Shown: positions 12,960 through 22,547, numbered from the stretch's first letter. The stretch is DNA of 32,862 nucleotides from Aureococcus anophagefferens (GCF_000186865.1 NW_008705591.1:400562-433423), one strand, 5' to 3'. Numbers and translations are program-made. Notes: generated by a model not told the origin, from the letters alone.

Positions 12960-13840
12960 ACGGGGGGCGACACCAGACCGCGACGCCGTCCAAGCGCGCG
13001 AGCATGGTGGCCTTAGCCCCGCCAAATTGACGAGGGCGCTCCTTACCCGAGCCCTCGCGCGTGGGAAAAGGGCCGGGGAGATAGGACTCGGAGGACGTCC
13101 AGGTGGCGATGGTGACCGCGCGCGGGCAGTGGGCTGTGCGCGCTCGAATCGATCTGGGAGGCGCATCTCGACCTCGGGGGTCGCCTTCTCGCGTCGGATC
13201 TGGTCCATGGGTCCGTCTGGACTGCCTGGAGGCCCCAACACCAACGTGAGAAGCCCCATGGCCAACCAGGTACACTCGATGACGCTGTGCGCCATGCGAG
13301 TCGTTCGAGGCCGCCGCGCGAATGGTTCCGATCACAGCGCGGCCCAAGTCGCAGCGCTGCGTTCGCCGACGTACTAGAGCGTTGTACTTGCCGATCGGCC
13401 GCACGTGGCGCCACGCCGGGGCCGCCACGGAGGCGTTCGAAGCTGTGCCGCCACTGGGAACCGCCGCTCCGGCGCCCGAGCGTTCGACGACACAGCCAAT
13501 TCTCGCAAGCAGAGCGCCTCTGGAGTCACCCATGGGTACGACGTGTCCACCGCCGCCACCCTGGCTCCAGGCGTCGCGCCCCATGACCACGCGCGACGAG
13601 CCGGGCTGCCCTTCGAGGCGCTCCGGGGCTGCTGGATGCCGGCGGATTCGAATCCGACCAATGAAATGCTTGCATTTTATCGATTTTGTCGATTTTGGAC
13701 GCCTCCGAGCGCTCCGACCGCGTCGGCAGACGCCCCCACAAACCCACTTACGCGCTCAGGACGCTCACATCAGCCCATACAGTGATTTGGCGACGCTCCT
13801 CGGCCTGCTGGGCTGAGTTTGAGGCCGGTGTCACCCCCCT
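12960..13840. mobile_element. Non-autonomous DNA transposon-like insertion, 881 bp, hAT-like target duplication
   Basis: Left end ACGGGGGGCGACACC (12960-12974) and right end GGTGTCACCCCCCT (13827-13840) are imperfect terminal inverted repeats. Both sides are bordered by the same octamer TCGGCGGC (12952-12959 and 13841-13848), consistent with an 8-bp target duplication. The reverse complement of 25054-25191 aligns straight across the site with one octamer position and no insert, so it acts as an empty site. Eight-bp duplications are typical of the hAT superfamily (family knowledge). The interior is GC-rich with frames open on both strands. I recognise no transposase, so it would be non-autonomous or decayed. 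Caveat: the octamer is low-complexity CGG sequence and the ends differ by two changes. Confidence 0.65.
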
Positions 13841-13920
13841 TCGGCGGCTGGGGGCTTTACTCAGGCGCCGGGGGGCCGGGTGGGGTCCAAACTAGAAAGC
13901 GTCGAATTTCCCGCGTTCGG
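13841..13920 (+). repeat. Right flank of dispersed repeat B
   Basis: Nearly identical to the reverse complement of 25054-25130. Shared stretches include GCTGGGGGCTTTACTCAGGC, GTGGGGTCCAAACTAGAA and ATTTCCCGCGTTCG. Together with 12901-12959 it forms one repeat unit split by the 12960-13840 insertion. Confidence 0.85.
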
Positions 13921-14386
13921 GTTATGCCCGCTGGTTAGGCCCATAGGGCCGGCGCATTGGGCCTGGCCTAAGAGTCACCCTGAGACCACCATATACCACG
14001 CCGGCGCAAGCGGCCGGCGCATGTGCGACAACCCAAATTTTTGGGCAGGAGAATATTGCAAGGAGCTGTTGGCTGTCAATAGGGGGAGCGAACATCAACT
14101 GATGCCCCTTCAAGTATGTGCTCGAGTGATAAGCAAAGTGAAGTATGCGAATAAGAATCAAGGGGATGCATCTCGCCAGGTACGAGTCGACTCACACGTA
14201 ATTCTACATCCTGGATTCAGGATGCATTCAGCCCCAGCCGGAACTAATTTGTCTTATGAGTTAAAGTGTGCTGTTTCCTGCTTCTTTCCTCTGCGTCCTA
14301 CTGGTGCAGTGCGTCTACCGAGTAGGTGGCTCCTTCCCCCCACTTCAATACCATTTGAACGACAGAGCCCCCTAAGGAACTTCATG
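13921..14386. other. 3' flank of U2AF gene, no gene seen
   Basis: A GC inverted repeat lies at about 13934-13971 (TTAGGCCCA against TGGGCCTGGCCTAA). The rest is ordinary mixed-composition DNA. A plus-strand frame runs through it (from 13880) but its second half is the shadow of U2AF and its first half resembles nothing, so it is not called. Confidence 0.5.
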
Positions 14387-16200
14387 CTATGCTGTAGGCC
14401 TGTCTATTTGGCGGTAAAACGCGATGTGAATTGGCTGATCACAGAAGCGTCGGAACTTGAGGTTGGCAAGCGCCTATGTCAGAAGCACTGCGTGAATCAA
14501 TCATACAAGATGCACACGTGGGACACTGGCAGTTGCGATGATGGCATCGTCGAGGCGGCTAAATTCTACAAAAAGATCCTTGCTATTTGCGCTGACATGA
14601 TGGATACTTCCGTATGTTGCGCACTCAGCACGGAGATCAGCAAGAACATCTCGGATAAGCAGACTATAATCATCCGTCATAATTTGACTACTTGCTTGCT
14701 GTGCCTTTGCCTTGGCAGTTTGGAGAGCGCCATGGAGGACAAGGACGGTTGTCGGATCTTTTGTGAGTAAGGCGAGGCGTGCAACGACGTCTGCACAGAG
14801 CGGCAGTGCCTTTGTTTCCGCAAAACCATCCGAGTGATGGTCGCTCTTATTTTGGATATTTTGATCACACCTGCCACGTCGGTATCGAATCAACTCGAGC
14901 ATTCCTGCCCAGTTTGAGCATTTCTGGCGAAAGTCGTTGTCGTCTTCAAACCCACTTGTCGTGCCATGATTTGTATCTGTGCTCTTTGTTGGTCGGCAAA
15001 TCCTTAGCCGATGGCCACGAAAGGGAACACCATCGAAATTTAGAAGCGCCTATGGATTTGCACGACCCCAAATATTCACCAGCTTTTTGCGTTGACGCCG
15101 GATATGCTGAAGTGTCGCTATGAGATCGCGTCTCGAGGAAGGCATATGTTCCAGACACCCGGACACTTTTAATGGCCCCACCAGTTTGCACATCTATTGC
15201 AGCTTCGACTGCGAGTGCTTCGAGAAATGCGGCCAGTGTGGAGGCGTTGCTCTCAGGGCATAAATTTGCAATGAAGAGCTCACATTTCGTGGCATCGTTT
15301 TCAAGCGCAACTAGGGACGTGTCAGCACCACCTGCTTTGAGAACCAGGGCTGCGGGCGACATCCCATCGACCGCATCAGCGCCAAGGCTGAGCAGGATAT
15401 GAGACCAGGAAGTAGCTGTGGTGACTGGTCCGTCATACTTGGATGGGCGCCCAATCTTGAGCGACGCGCCCATAAATGGTAATCCCGTGAGATTCAGACA
15501 ACGATCTGTCTCTTCGACGCTTCGCAACTCAACGAACGCAAACCTGGAGTTCTCACATCACGTGACCAATTAGTCAATTGACCTTACTACTAGACGCTCC
15601 TCCGCGCGCAGCACTCAAACGGCACGCAATTACCGGAGATCCTGGTGCTGACGTGAGCATGGCCAGTGTCATCGCTGCATTCAAATGATCCATAAGTGTG
15701 CGCTCACTTGTACCTGTCGGTATGGACAAGTTTGAGATTTTCAATAGCAGCCTGATGGATGGTGCCAGCAGTTTTCACAGGACACAGTATATAGAGCCTT
15801 GTGGAGTGTTGCCAACGAAAAGCTCCCGTCGCGCCTTTGTGGCAGAGTCTGCGACAACAGGCACGAGTCCTTTCTGCATTGCCGCCTTAAGGAGGTCAGC
15901 CGCGGGCGGTGACCCGTTGTATCCAATCGATGCTGCCGCAGTGCTTGAGAGAGTTTGGTTCGTAGGACTCATCTTTTGAAAGCGTGACCTTCGTGCAGAT
16001 TGAGGTTCTTTGACAGCACGCCCTGTCGCCCCTCGCTCAAGACCACGCGGGAGCTTTTTTGGCCGTCCCTGGTTGTCGGTATGGTCTCTACTGCTTCGCT
16101 CATCACGACGCGGTTCGTGGTGACGAAGGTCGTGCCATCCACGTTCGTCCGTACACTTTGGTACATCGCACTTTCGTTGCTCCGCATGCGTTTGGTACAT
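14387..16200 (-). CDS. U2AF2: Splicing factor U2AF large subunit (U2AF65-like)
   Basis: Role from family: binds the polypyrimidine tract and recruits U2 snRNP to 3' splice sites in the nucleus. Exons in transcript order: 16200-15786, 15713-15596, 15543-15108, 15049-14525, 14473-14387; total 1,581 nt, 526 aa. A short Arg/Ser/Asp-rich N-terminus comes first. RRM1 starts near residue 127 (LFVGNTPQG, later FAFVELRSVEET and ASLKIGRP). RRM2 is about 264-345 (CELFIANL, YAFLETRS, FDGVPFRGHRLRICRP). The C-terminal UHM-type RRM is about 423-526, with TVLVLHG, LRAECATYGSI and an RRF motif at the position of the ligand-binding R-x-F. Splicing at a GC-AG intron (15107 to 15050) makes RRM2 align with RRM1 without gaps. 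The 15544-15595 donor (GTCTAG) is weak. The start is uncertain: ATGs at 16305 and 15972 are alternatives, and the DNA near 16160-16210 is tandemly repeated. Confidence 0.88.
15050..15107 (-). other. GC-AG intron in U2AF (58 bp)
   Basis: The reading frame runs to ...HSDTS and resumes at ALLNFDGVPF. No GT donor restores this junction, but GCATAT...CCATAG does, in phase 0. The resulting segment has the same length as the equivalent part of RRM1 (12 residues between RS and the conserved G). ATATCC two bases in resembles a minor-spliceosome donor, but an AT start would not end at AG in frame. Confidence 0.65.
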
Positions 16201-16209
16201 CGCACTTTT
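16157..16209. repeat. 35-bp-period direct repeat at the 5' end of U2AF
   Basis: TTTGGTACATCGCACTTT is present near 16157-16174 and again near 16192-16209. On the minus strand the two copies are read in different frames (KSAMYQT, then KCDVPKC). This suggests the stretch is either not coding or newly duplicated. Confidence 0.75.
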
Positions 16210-16302
16210 GGGGCGTCGTAGTGCCGAAAGGTACCACACACACGTGCCCGGACCTGGGAGGTTTTGTACCCGGGCCAATTGCCCGGGCAACAATAATTCC
16301 GT

Positions 16303-16437
16303 CACTTGGGCTTTCGTATCCCACTAGGAATTCCTAGCTGAAGCTAAAGGAGCAAGGAAGCTAGGTAAACTCCTCCCTCGATTCAACTAAGAGTGCCAGA
16401 ATGAACGCCGACGGAAAGCGTTTGGATGGCGCAGCCA
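16303..16437 (+). repeat. Dispersed repeat family A, copy 2 (left part)
   Basis: Matches 20142-20290: CTTTCGTATC, GAAGCTAAAGGA, GGTAAACTCCTCCCT, then ATGCCAGAATGAA-like sequence and TTGGATGGCGCAGCCACC. It lies about 100 bp upstream of the called U2AF ATG (16200, minus strand). Copy 3 lies about 35 bp upstream of the next minus-strand gene. Confidence 0.8.
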
Positions 16438-16696
16438 CCTCAGCAGGGAGGGAGGGAGGAGGGTACGGCACTGCGGCAGGGCGGGTTCTTCATTTGCGCC
16501 GCAGGAGGGTGGTGGGTGGGCTAAAATAATAAGCCGCGCCACCCCGGGCCTGCCCCGGGGAAGCGGCGAGCAGGGAGAGGACCACCACATATGCTTGGGC
16601 GCCCATACCGGCCTATGCTGGCTATGCTGAATCTGCCTTATGCTGGCTATGCTAGGCTGGGTTGAATACTAGCATTATAGCCGGGCGGGTAATCTC
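16438..16696. other. Spacer with short tandem repeats, no gene seen
   Basis: GC-rich and purine-rich. Contains two copies of TATGCTGGCTATGCT between about 16605 and 16655. Nothing resembles coding sequence or a structured RNA. Confidence 0.5.
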
Positions 16697-17150
16697 AGGG
16701 TAAAATACCGGTATGGTAATTACCGGTAATTACCGCGGTATTACCGAGGGCCATATTCCCGGCCCGGGTAATACCGAGGCGCGCCGAGCTCCCGCAAGTA
16801 CGGGTAGCCTGCGATCATGACGCGCGGACCGTCCGAGTCGCGGTCGCGTTCCGCGTCACGGTCCGCGCGCGCCAGTCCGACACCGAGTCCGACGACGACG
16901 ACCCGCCCCGCCGCCGCGCACGCCCGCGCGCCTAGAGCCCTGAGAGGAGTCGCAAGCTAGACCGTGCGGCGCCTTCGGGTAAAAGAGAATTCGGTCGACA
17001 CGCGGGTTCGCGGGGGTCCTTTTGAGCCGCCATACCGCCTCCAGCCGTCCCGGTACACCGTATTTTACCGGTAATTACCCGGGTAATCGGGATTACCGGT
17101 AATTACCGTGGTATTACCGAGGCGGCTCGGGGCTTTACCGGTAATCGAGC
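16697..17150. repeat. Palindromic GGTAATTACC clusters flanking a GC-rich core
   Basis: Two clusters of the 10-bp palindrome GGTAATTACC occur near 16715-16750 and 17070-17125. Both include the direct repeat ATTACCGGTAATTACCG followed by (C/T)GGTATTACCGAGG. GGTAAAATAC near 16699 is inverted as GTATTTTACC near 17065. Between them is a very GC-rich core (about 16790-17050). This looks like a small repeat element, possibly with inverted ends, but no clear target duplication was found. Confidence 0.6.
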
Positions 17151-17185
17151 GGCCATAACTAGCATACTCCGATTCTGACGAGTGC

Positions 17186-17290
17186 TGATGTGACTGTAGT
17201 AGGATGGTGGTAGAGTAGCGTGCTGTACTGTAGTATAGTGAGAGGGGGGGGGGGGGGATAGAAAGGTCAGTCTGTTTTCTTTGCAGGCAG
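17186..17290 (+). repeat. Copy of the purine-rich insert block of repeat family A
   Basis: Resembles 20411-20497: both have CTGTACTGTAGT-like sequence, then a purine-rich run (here G14 at 17244-17257), then CAGTCT and TTCTTTGCA. It occurs here without the rest of copy 3, which suggests the block moves or is lost independently. Confidence 0.6.
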
Positions 17291-17403
17291 TGGCTCGCGC
17301 TGCACTATGCCGGCAGTGCACTATGCCGGCAATACCCCCCTTGCCTAGAAGGCCGGCGCTGGGCCCCGCTACCTAGCCTAGTGAACTTCAGATCTCCGTC
17401 TCG
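17291..17403. other. 3' flank of the minus-strand gene, with tandem GCACTATGCCGGCA
   Basis: GCACTATGCCGGCA occurs twice in a row near 17301-17330. No gene seen. Confidence 0.5.
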
Positions 17404-20107
17404 TCACTGACCAACACTGGCTGCACATGCTGCCCGCCTGCTGCCTTTGAGCGCCGCGGCGCCAGTGCAACCTCGGGCAGCTTGAGCGAGACTGGACAGG
17501 TTAGCCGTGAGTTGGCCAGGCACAAAGAAATGTTCCATGGGCTGACCGAATGCCTCTGAATAGTGACGTTCTCCACGGGCGTTGCCACGTTCACTCATGC
17601 GAGACCAAAGTGGTAAAGCTCGGTCAACGACCATGCCAATGCGATTTACTTGGGACTTGCGGGCGGACTCAAAAGCAATGTTAGCGCAAAGGGATTTCTC
17701 CATGACTTTCGAGTGTTTTGCTTTGTTGCTCCAGCGCCTTGCGTACGAAACCTCGCTAGCTGACATCTTCTGAGAACTCGAAAGACCACCAGAAGAATAA
17801 GCTTTGGGTATGGCGATTACAGCCGGCGTGATAACGGCATTATCGGTGTATGTACCTCTACGCACGTTACCTCCAGTGACCGCAATGCATTCCAGCTGCT
17901 TTGCCTTGGACGCGGTCGCGAAATCACCAGAACGCATCATGGCTCTGTAAAGTGTGCCGTCATCAGGCGAAAGGCTATCAGCAAGAATAACGGGTGGGAC
18001 TTCGGTGGAAAGTTGCGCAGTGGGCGAAATGGGTGAATTAGTGGCAGATTTGGCCAAAAATGGGCGATCCTTGTTAGAGAGTGCATCTCGCCGATGGCCC
18101 ACCGGGCTTTGGAGGTCACTAGTCTGAGACTGCAGCGTATCATATTCAGTACCTAAACTATTGCTCTGAATGGCATCCTTGAGTAAGCTGTCGCCACCGA
18201 GCATGAGTGCAGCTGTGTCAAAATTAATCTTGGGCTTTTTCGTATTCGCTCTATCATCATCCCGCCTGCGTTCCAGATCGCCGCGTCTTGATATTTCTAT
18301 AGTATACTGCAGGTACTCTGCTTCGGTCGCGGCCGCTACGATCCCATACTCTGCAATGACTCGCATTATTCGGTCTGCTGCCTCGCACCGCGCCTTTTCA
18401 AGCTTTGCCATCTCCACGCGTTTCTGTTTCGGGTCTCGCGGCATATTGTTGACACGCGCCGACTCACGCTCGGACTCAGCATCAAGCTCACGCATGATCA
18501 GAGACATAAGGTGCGTGCAAGTATTTCGGCGCTGCTCCATGGAAACGCTTTGTGATTTACTCCAAGCACCCTGCATCTTGAAGGAGCGTTCGAGTCGGCG
18601 ATTCTCCTGCGCAGCTACACGACCGGTCGTCGCATGTCGCTCGTGCGTTGAAGTTACGTCGACCCAGTCCTTGTGTCCATGAACATTGCGCTTACCCGCG
18701 CGCGGATCTTTGCTGTAGTTGCGCAGGGTTTCTTTATTGCGTGCTTCGCCACGCATGGCAGAACGGTCAAAACAGTATGCCGAACCTCGCTTGGTCACTT
18801 CGTCGATGTCATCAACGTCTCCATCAAGAGCGCGCAAGTGACCGCGGTGACGGTGCGCGTGTTGTGCAGAGGAAGGTCGCTCAAGCTGTTTCTTAAAGTA
18901 TTGCCGATCTTCATCCCAAATCTTCTTGGAATAGTATCGCAAGACCTTGGTTGCATCAGGCACCAGAATCGATGAGGCGAAATTATGTACAACGCCCTTC
19001 AACTCCACCTGCAGGATTTCCATAGCCTTATGCAGGACAATGTGTAGATTCGCTTCTCCATGTGATCGAGCTGGGTAGGGCATACGCTCGCTCTTGAACG
19101 CGGTTGACCTCAACTTGGCTTCTCCTGCGGCGGTATAGTTTCTTCGAATTGGTGGCAAATACGGAATTTCAGGCCGATCTGTCCATTGTTGGGACTTAAA
19201 ATGATTGACTACAGTCGTGACTCCACCTCTTGCATTCAGTTTCACAGGTGCGAGGAGAAGGGTTGCCGCGGAGGCTGTCTTAACTCGCGATTCAAACGAT
19301 GTATATGTGTCACTCGGGAGGGCGGCTGCATCCAGTTTTGGTTGCTTCCGGAGGGCAGGATTTTTGATGGCTGGATCCGAGTTGGACTCTTCTGGCGATG
19401 CCATTGCTGTCCACAAGAATCCACCTTCCCGAAGCTCAGTCGCACTGTCTAGCCGTGGTGGGTGTGACTCTGTGCGCTGGGCCTTGAGCGGTGTGTCGCC
19501 ACACCCTACACACGCTGGACAGGTGATCTCGAACAATCCTACAGCACCACAGCCCTCGCAACAAACCCCACTCTGACCACGCATTGCTCGCAGGGATGCG
19601 CCTACAATGATATATATCAGAGCTGCCAATGCCGTGTATGACTCTCCGCACGCCCACAATAGGGCGTTAAATGCAACGATCGTTATCATCTAGATCACAC
19701 CAGTTGCGGGCTAGAAGTTTTCGAAGATGGGGAGGGGTAGGTAAAGCTACGCGTTCCGCGACATACTGCGTAATCCACTTTGCACCTGCCTCTGCTCTCA
19801 GGAGCTCCGAATGCCCCACCGTCGCGACCTCCAGGGCTTCCCTAGCGCGTTGCAAAGCAAATGCTGCTGCCTTGTAGCCTCTACATGCTGCCACTTCGGC
19901 GCGAAGGGCGGCGAGCCGGTGAGATGCACAACCCAGAATAGTCGCAAATGCCAATGATCGTGTGGCTTGCATCGCTCTGCGCTTCACGCTCGCAGCTATG
20001 ATTTTATACTCTGAAGCGCGCGCGCAAAGGCGTAGCTTTTCTTCGCCCATCAGCCGCTGACGCGCCATGGCTTGTATAAGGCTCGCTGCTGCGAACACAT
20101 CACTCAT
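17404..20107 (-). CDS. Unrecognised protein with IQ-like N-terminus and cysteine cluster
   Basis: I do not recognise this protein. Exon 1 begins at ATG 20107 (a second ATG is at 20131). It encodes a helical Ala/Arg-rich stretch with an IQ-like motif (SLIQAMARQRLMGE) that could bind calmodulin-type proteins. It is joined to a long second exon (19601-17404, about 730 codons) by an intron ending at 19602. The donor is either 19698 (97 bp) or 19677 (76 bp); both give the right phase. Exon 2 starts with a cysteine cluster (CCEGCG, then CPACVGCG) that could bind zinc. A basic, charged, mostly helical and low-complexity region follows, rich in Arg, Ser and Asp. No membrane segment, once the part of the frame read through the intron is excluded, and no catalytic motif seen. 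The unbroken 2.2-kb frame argues that it is real. Confidence 0.65.
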
Positions 20108-20141
20108 TTTATACTGCTTTAACGCTAACACAGATTTTCGT

Positions 20142-20600
20142 CCACTTGGCCTTTCGTATCTTCTAATCTCCCACTAGCCTGAAGCTAAAGGAAGCAAGGT
20201 AAACTCCTCCCTCTAAGGGAGGCTGAGCTCAATTAAACTAAGAATGCCAGAATGAAGGCCGACGGACCGCGCTTGGATGGCGCAGCCACCCAAGCACACC
20301 GAGCCGGCGAGCTGCCTATGCAACCCCCAGACTCCTCGGCCACAAAAAGTGTGCAAGAGAAAGAAAGAAGAGGGTACCGGGTCCGCGTACCCTCGTACAA
20401 AAGATACAAGTGTACTGTAGTGTACTGTAGTCATCGAGATAGAGAGAGAGAGAGGGGGAGAGAGATATCAAGGCCAGTCTATATTCTTTGCAACAAGTAT
20501 GCGACTAAGCCAGCATATATCCACTGCACTGTGAACCTAAAGCTAAGTAAGGGAAGTGTACCTGGAAGGGCAATTCCCGCTACGCGAGCTAGTCACTGCT
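20142..20600 (+). repeat. Dispersed repeat family A, copy 3 (longest)
   Basis: The fullest copy. Its left part matches 16303-16437, its middle matches 12299-12442, and its right part (ATCCACTGCACTGTGAACCT, then GCTAAGTAAGG, GGCAATTCCCGCTAC) matches 22970-23083. It carries an extra 87-bp block (20411-20497). The left edge is about 35 bp upstream of the minus-strand gene start at 20107, so it may supply that gene's promoter or leader. Confidence 0.82.
20411..20497 (+). mobile_element. 87-bp insertion in repeat family A, flanked by ACAAG
   Basis: Copies at 12299 and 22970 read GATACAAGTAAGC..C.AAGC without interruption. Here GATACAAG is followed by extra DNA ending ...CAACAAG before TATGCGACTAAGC. 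The 5-bp ACAAG is thus duplicated. The block contains a TGTACTGTAG tandem and a GA-rich run. A related block lies at 17186-17290. The type of element is unknown. Confidence 0.5.
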
Positions 20601-20999
20601 GTGGTCGTGATTGCGAGCACTCGCAAGGCGTTTTTAAAGTGCAGCCCCGTAGTTCTCACCCTGACTAGAGCCCCAGCTCCCTAGGCACGGAAGCGCGACG
20701 AGGGGGGGGGGGGGGCTAGGTCGCGAACTCAGACCTGCCGGGTTTCTCATGTCCAGGAAATCAGCAAGAGGGCCGTGATTCTGGCAGTAAGGCTTTGCTA
20801 GGCTCTATAAACTTGCTCTGAAGTGGGTTCAGGCTCCGGCTACCACGTCTTGCAGTCTGGTGAATCTGCTGTGGGATTGCGGTGGCGTCGTATAAAGATG
20901 CTTGTGTTTCTCCAAGGGATAGATGACGAACCATAGTAGAAGCAGAAAACTGAATTCAGCACGCATGAGACACCTTCAACCAGTCAAGTAATGCAATTA
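20601..20999. other. 3' flank of eRF1 gene, no gene seen
   Basis: Mixed-composition DNA with a 14-G run at 20702-20715. No convincing frame, RNA or repeat beyond that. It lies between the 5' end of one minus-strand gene and the 3' end of eRF1, so it probably holds the eRF1 3' UTR. Confidence 0.5.
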
Positions 21000-22547
21000 C
21001 TACATCTCAGCAGCACTCTCTTCTGCCATCTCCATCTCCAAGAAATCAACACGCCAGCGCAGTATGCCACCAATACCACCAAAGCCGCGGCAAAACTGAG
21101 AACCCTCCTGTGATCGATTTGTGACAAACTCAAGCGTCGTTCCGAAAGACTTGTAATTGTTCGCAAGAAACTCAACCAGGGAAACTTTCTCAGTGACTTC
21201 TAGTTCAACACCAGATGCCGCATCATGAAAATATTCCTCGTGCGCCTGCTGCTCTTTGGAGAGGTGCAGCACCTTATCTTCACCAGCAGCGTGATTGCGC
21301 AGCGTAAGACGGTCTATGTCGAGATTTTCCCAGACTACGAGAGTTTCGACAGCACCAAGTTCCAGTGCTTTAAGCGTGTCCTCAACCATGAAGCAGTACT
21401 TTCCTGTATCTTGTGAGATCTCATCAAAATACTTCTGCAAAAGCCGCTTCTCTTGTACGAGTTTAACAGAACCGAGAGTTTCAGCAGAGAGCTCGATAGC
21501 CTGGTTGAAGCCAATCTCTCCACCATAGCTCACATCGACCGTCTTAATTACGACGCGCCTACAGGACGAGCGACTGCAAGTTAGTTTTCCAACAGAAACT
21601 TGACAACAGCGGCTACGCTGTTACCAACGCCAATCGTTGATCAAACATATCGGAAGTGTGAAGCTCACTTTTGAAATCAGCAGACCCGGCCAACACGAGC
21701 CCCGCAACATTGGGCTTGTCAGCCGAAATAAACATTTGGACAGCAAGCTCAGCTACCTTGCGGACATAGTTGTGACGCTTCTCCATTCGCAGCCTCGCGA
21801 ACCGCAATGCAGATTGCCCCCCTCGCCCATGCCTATGCGGTCGAATTATGTTACGGTCGAATTATGTTATGTTGCGTTTGGTTACACGATGAATCATACT
21901 TCTTGGGTAGATCAACCGAAAATTTGTGGAGGACCTCGCGATTGTTCCCTTGAAGAGTACCGTAGAGGGATCCATTACCATCCATGATTATGAACCCAAA
22001 CTTGTCGTCATCCTCTAAGAGCTCATCGAGGGCTTCAGTGTGGAATTTGTTATCACACAGGTATAATGATGTGTTTATTGGTTTAAACCTGTAGACAGAC
22101 TGGTCGTTTAACCTTATGGAAGGCAACGCCGATGGACGGTTCAAAATCGATATTAACGCGTCTCTCCTTTCCCTCGTCTGTCATTATAGTACCACAGTAG
22201 ACGACCAGACCGTTCAGCGGCACTCGAGAATACAACTTGAGACGTTGCTGTGTACCTATCCACCACCTGAGTAAGAATTTGAGCGGGGATTCCAGCAACG
22301 TACTAGTTATCGCGCCCAGAACAGATAATCGATTAACACGACTTTTAATATTAGAAGCCGTACCGTATTCATCGGCGAGCATTTTAGCAACTCGTGAAAT
22401 CTGATCACGCGGTGGTATCACCAAGGAAATCATCGACGTCCCATTTCCGCGAGCGAGAGTCAGTGATTTGACAAGCTTCTTCACTTTCCATATTTCAACT
22501 TGCTTATCTTGGGCATCAAGGCCCCCAGAGCCATCGCCCTTTTCCAT
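21000..22547 (-). CDS. ETF1: Eukaryotic peptide chain release factor 1 (eRF1)
   Basis: Role from family: recognises all three stop codons in the ribosomal A site and triggers peptide release, working with eRF3 in the cytosol. Exons in transcript order: 22547-22304, 22255-22138, 22088-21900, 21832-21629, 21558-21000; total 1,314 nt, 437 aa, the usual eRF1 length. Motifs seen: GTS in the N domain ([10 protein letters not shown]), TASNIKS (NIKS at residues 66-69), YLCDNKF (YxCxxxF, 130-136) and GGQ at 188-190, the peptidyl-tRNA hydrolysis motif. GGQ lies directly after the 67-bp intron (21833-21899) and appears only when that intron is spliced out. The 48-bp intron 22256-22303 has no in-frame stop, so unspliced mRNA would encode a 16-residue insertion after AITST. 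Start fixed by homology. Divergent from eEF1B-gamma. Confidence 0.97.
21838..21869. repeat. 16-bp tandem duplication inside an eRF1 intron
   Basis: CGGTCGAATTATGTTA occurs twice in a row in the intron 21833-21899, which is 67 bp. Without one copy it would be 51 bp, close to most other introns here. Probably a recent, harmless duplication. Confidence 0.85.

Noticed and set aside
12802..13590. 262-codon minus-strand frame in the GC-rich insertion
   Set aside because: Overlapping frames are open on both strands, the text is low-complexity Arg/Gly/Pro/Ala, it crosses the insertion boundary at 12960, and it matches no transposase motif.
13645..13662. Second T-arm-like palindrome CGGATTCGAATCCG
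   Set aside because: No acceptor stem or other arms; it is simply a perfect palindrome.
13880..14770. 296-codon plus-strand frame
   Set aside because: Its second half lies antisense to conserved U2AF exons, and its first half resembles no protein.
15050..15107. Minor-spliceosome (U12) intron in U2AF because of ATATCC
   Set aside because: No U12-type branch site is visible, and starting the intron at AT would require a non-AG/AC end to keep the frame. GC-AG fits better.
16817..16960. Small SR-like Arg/Ser frame in the GC core of the palindrome element
   Set aside because: Short, low-complexity, in a repeat, with no homologous context.
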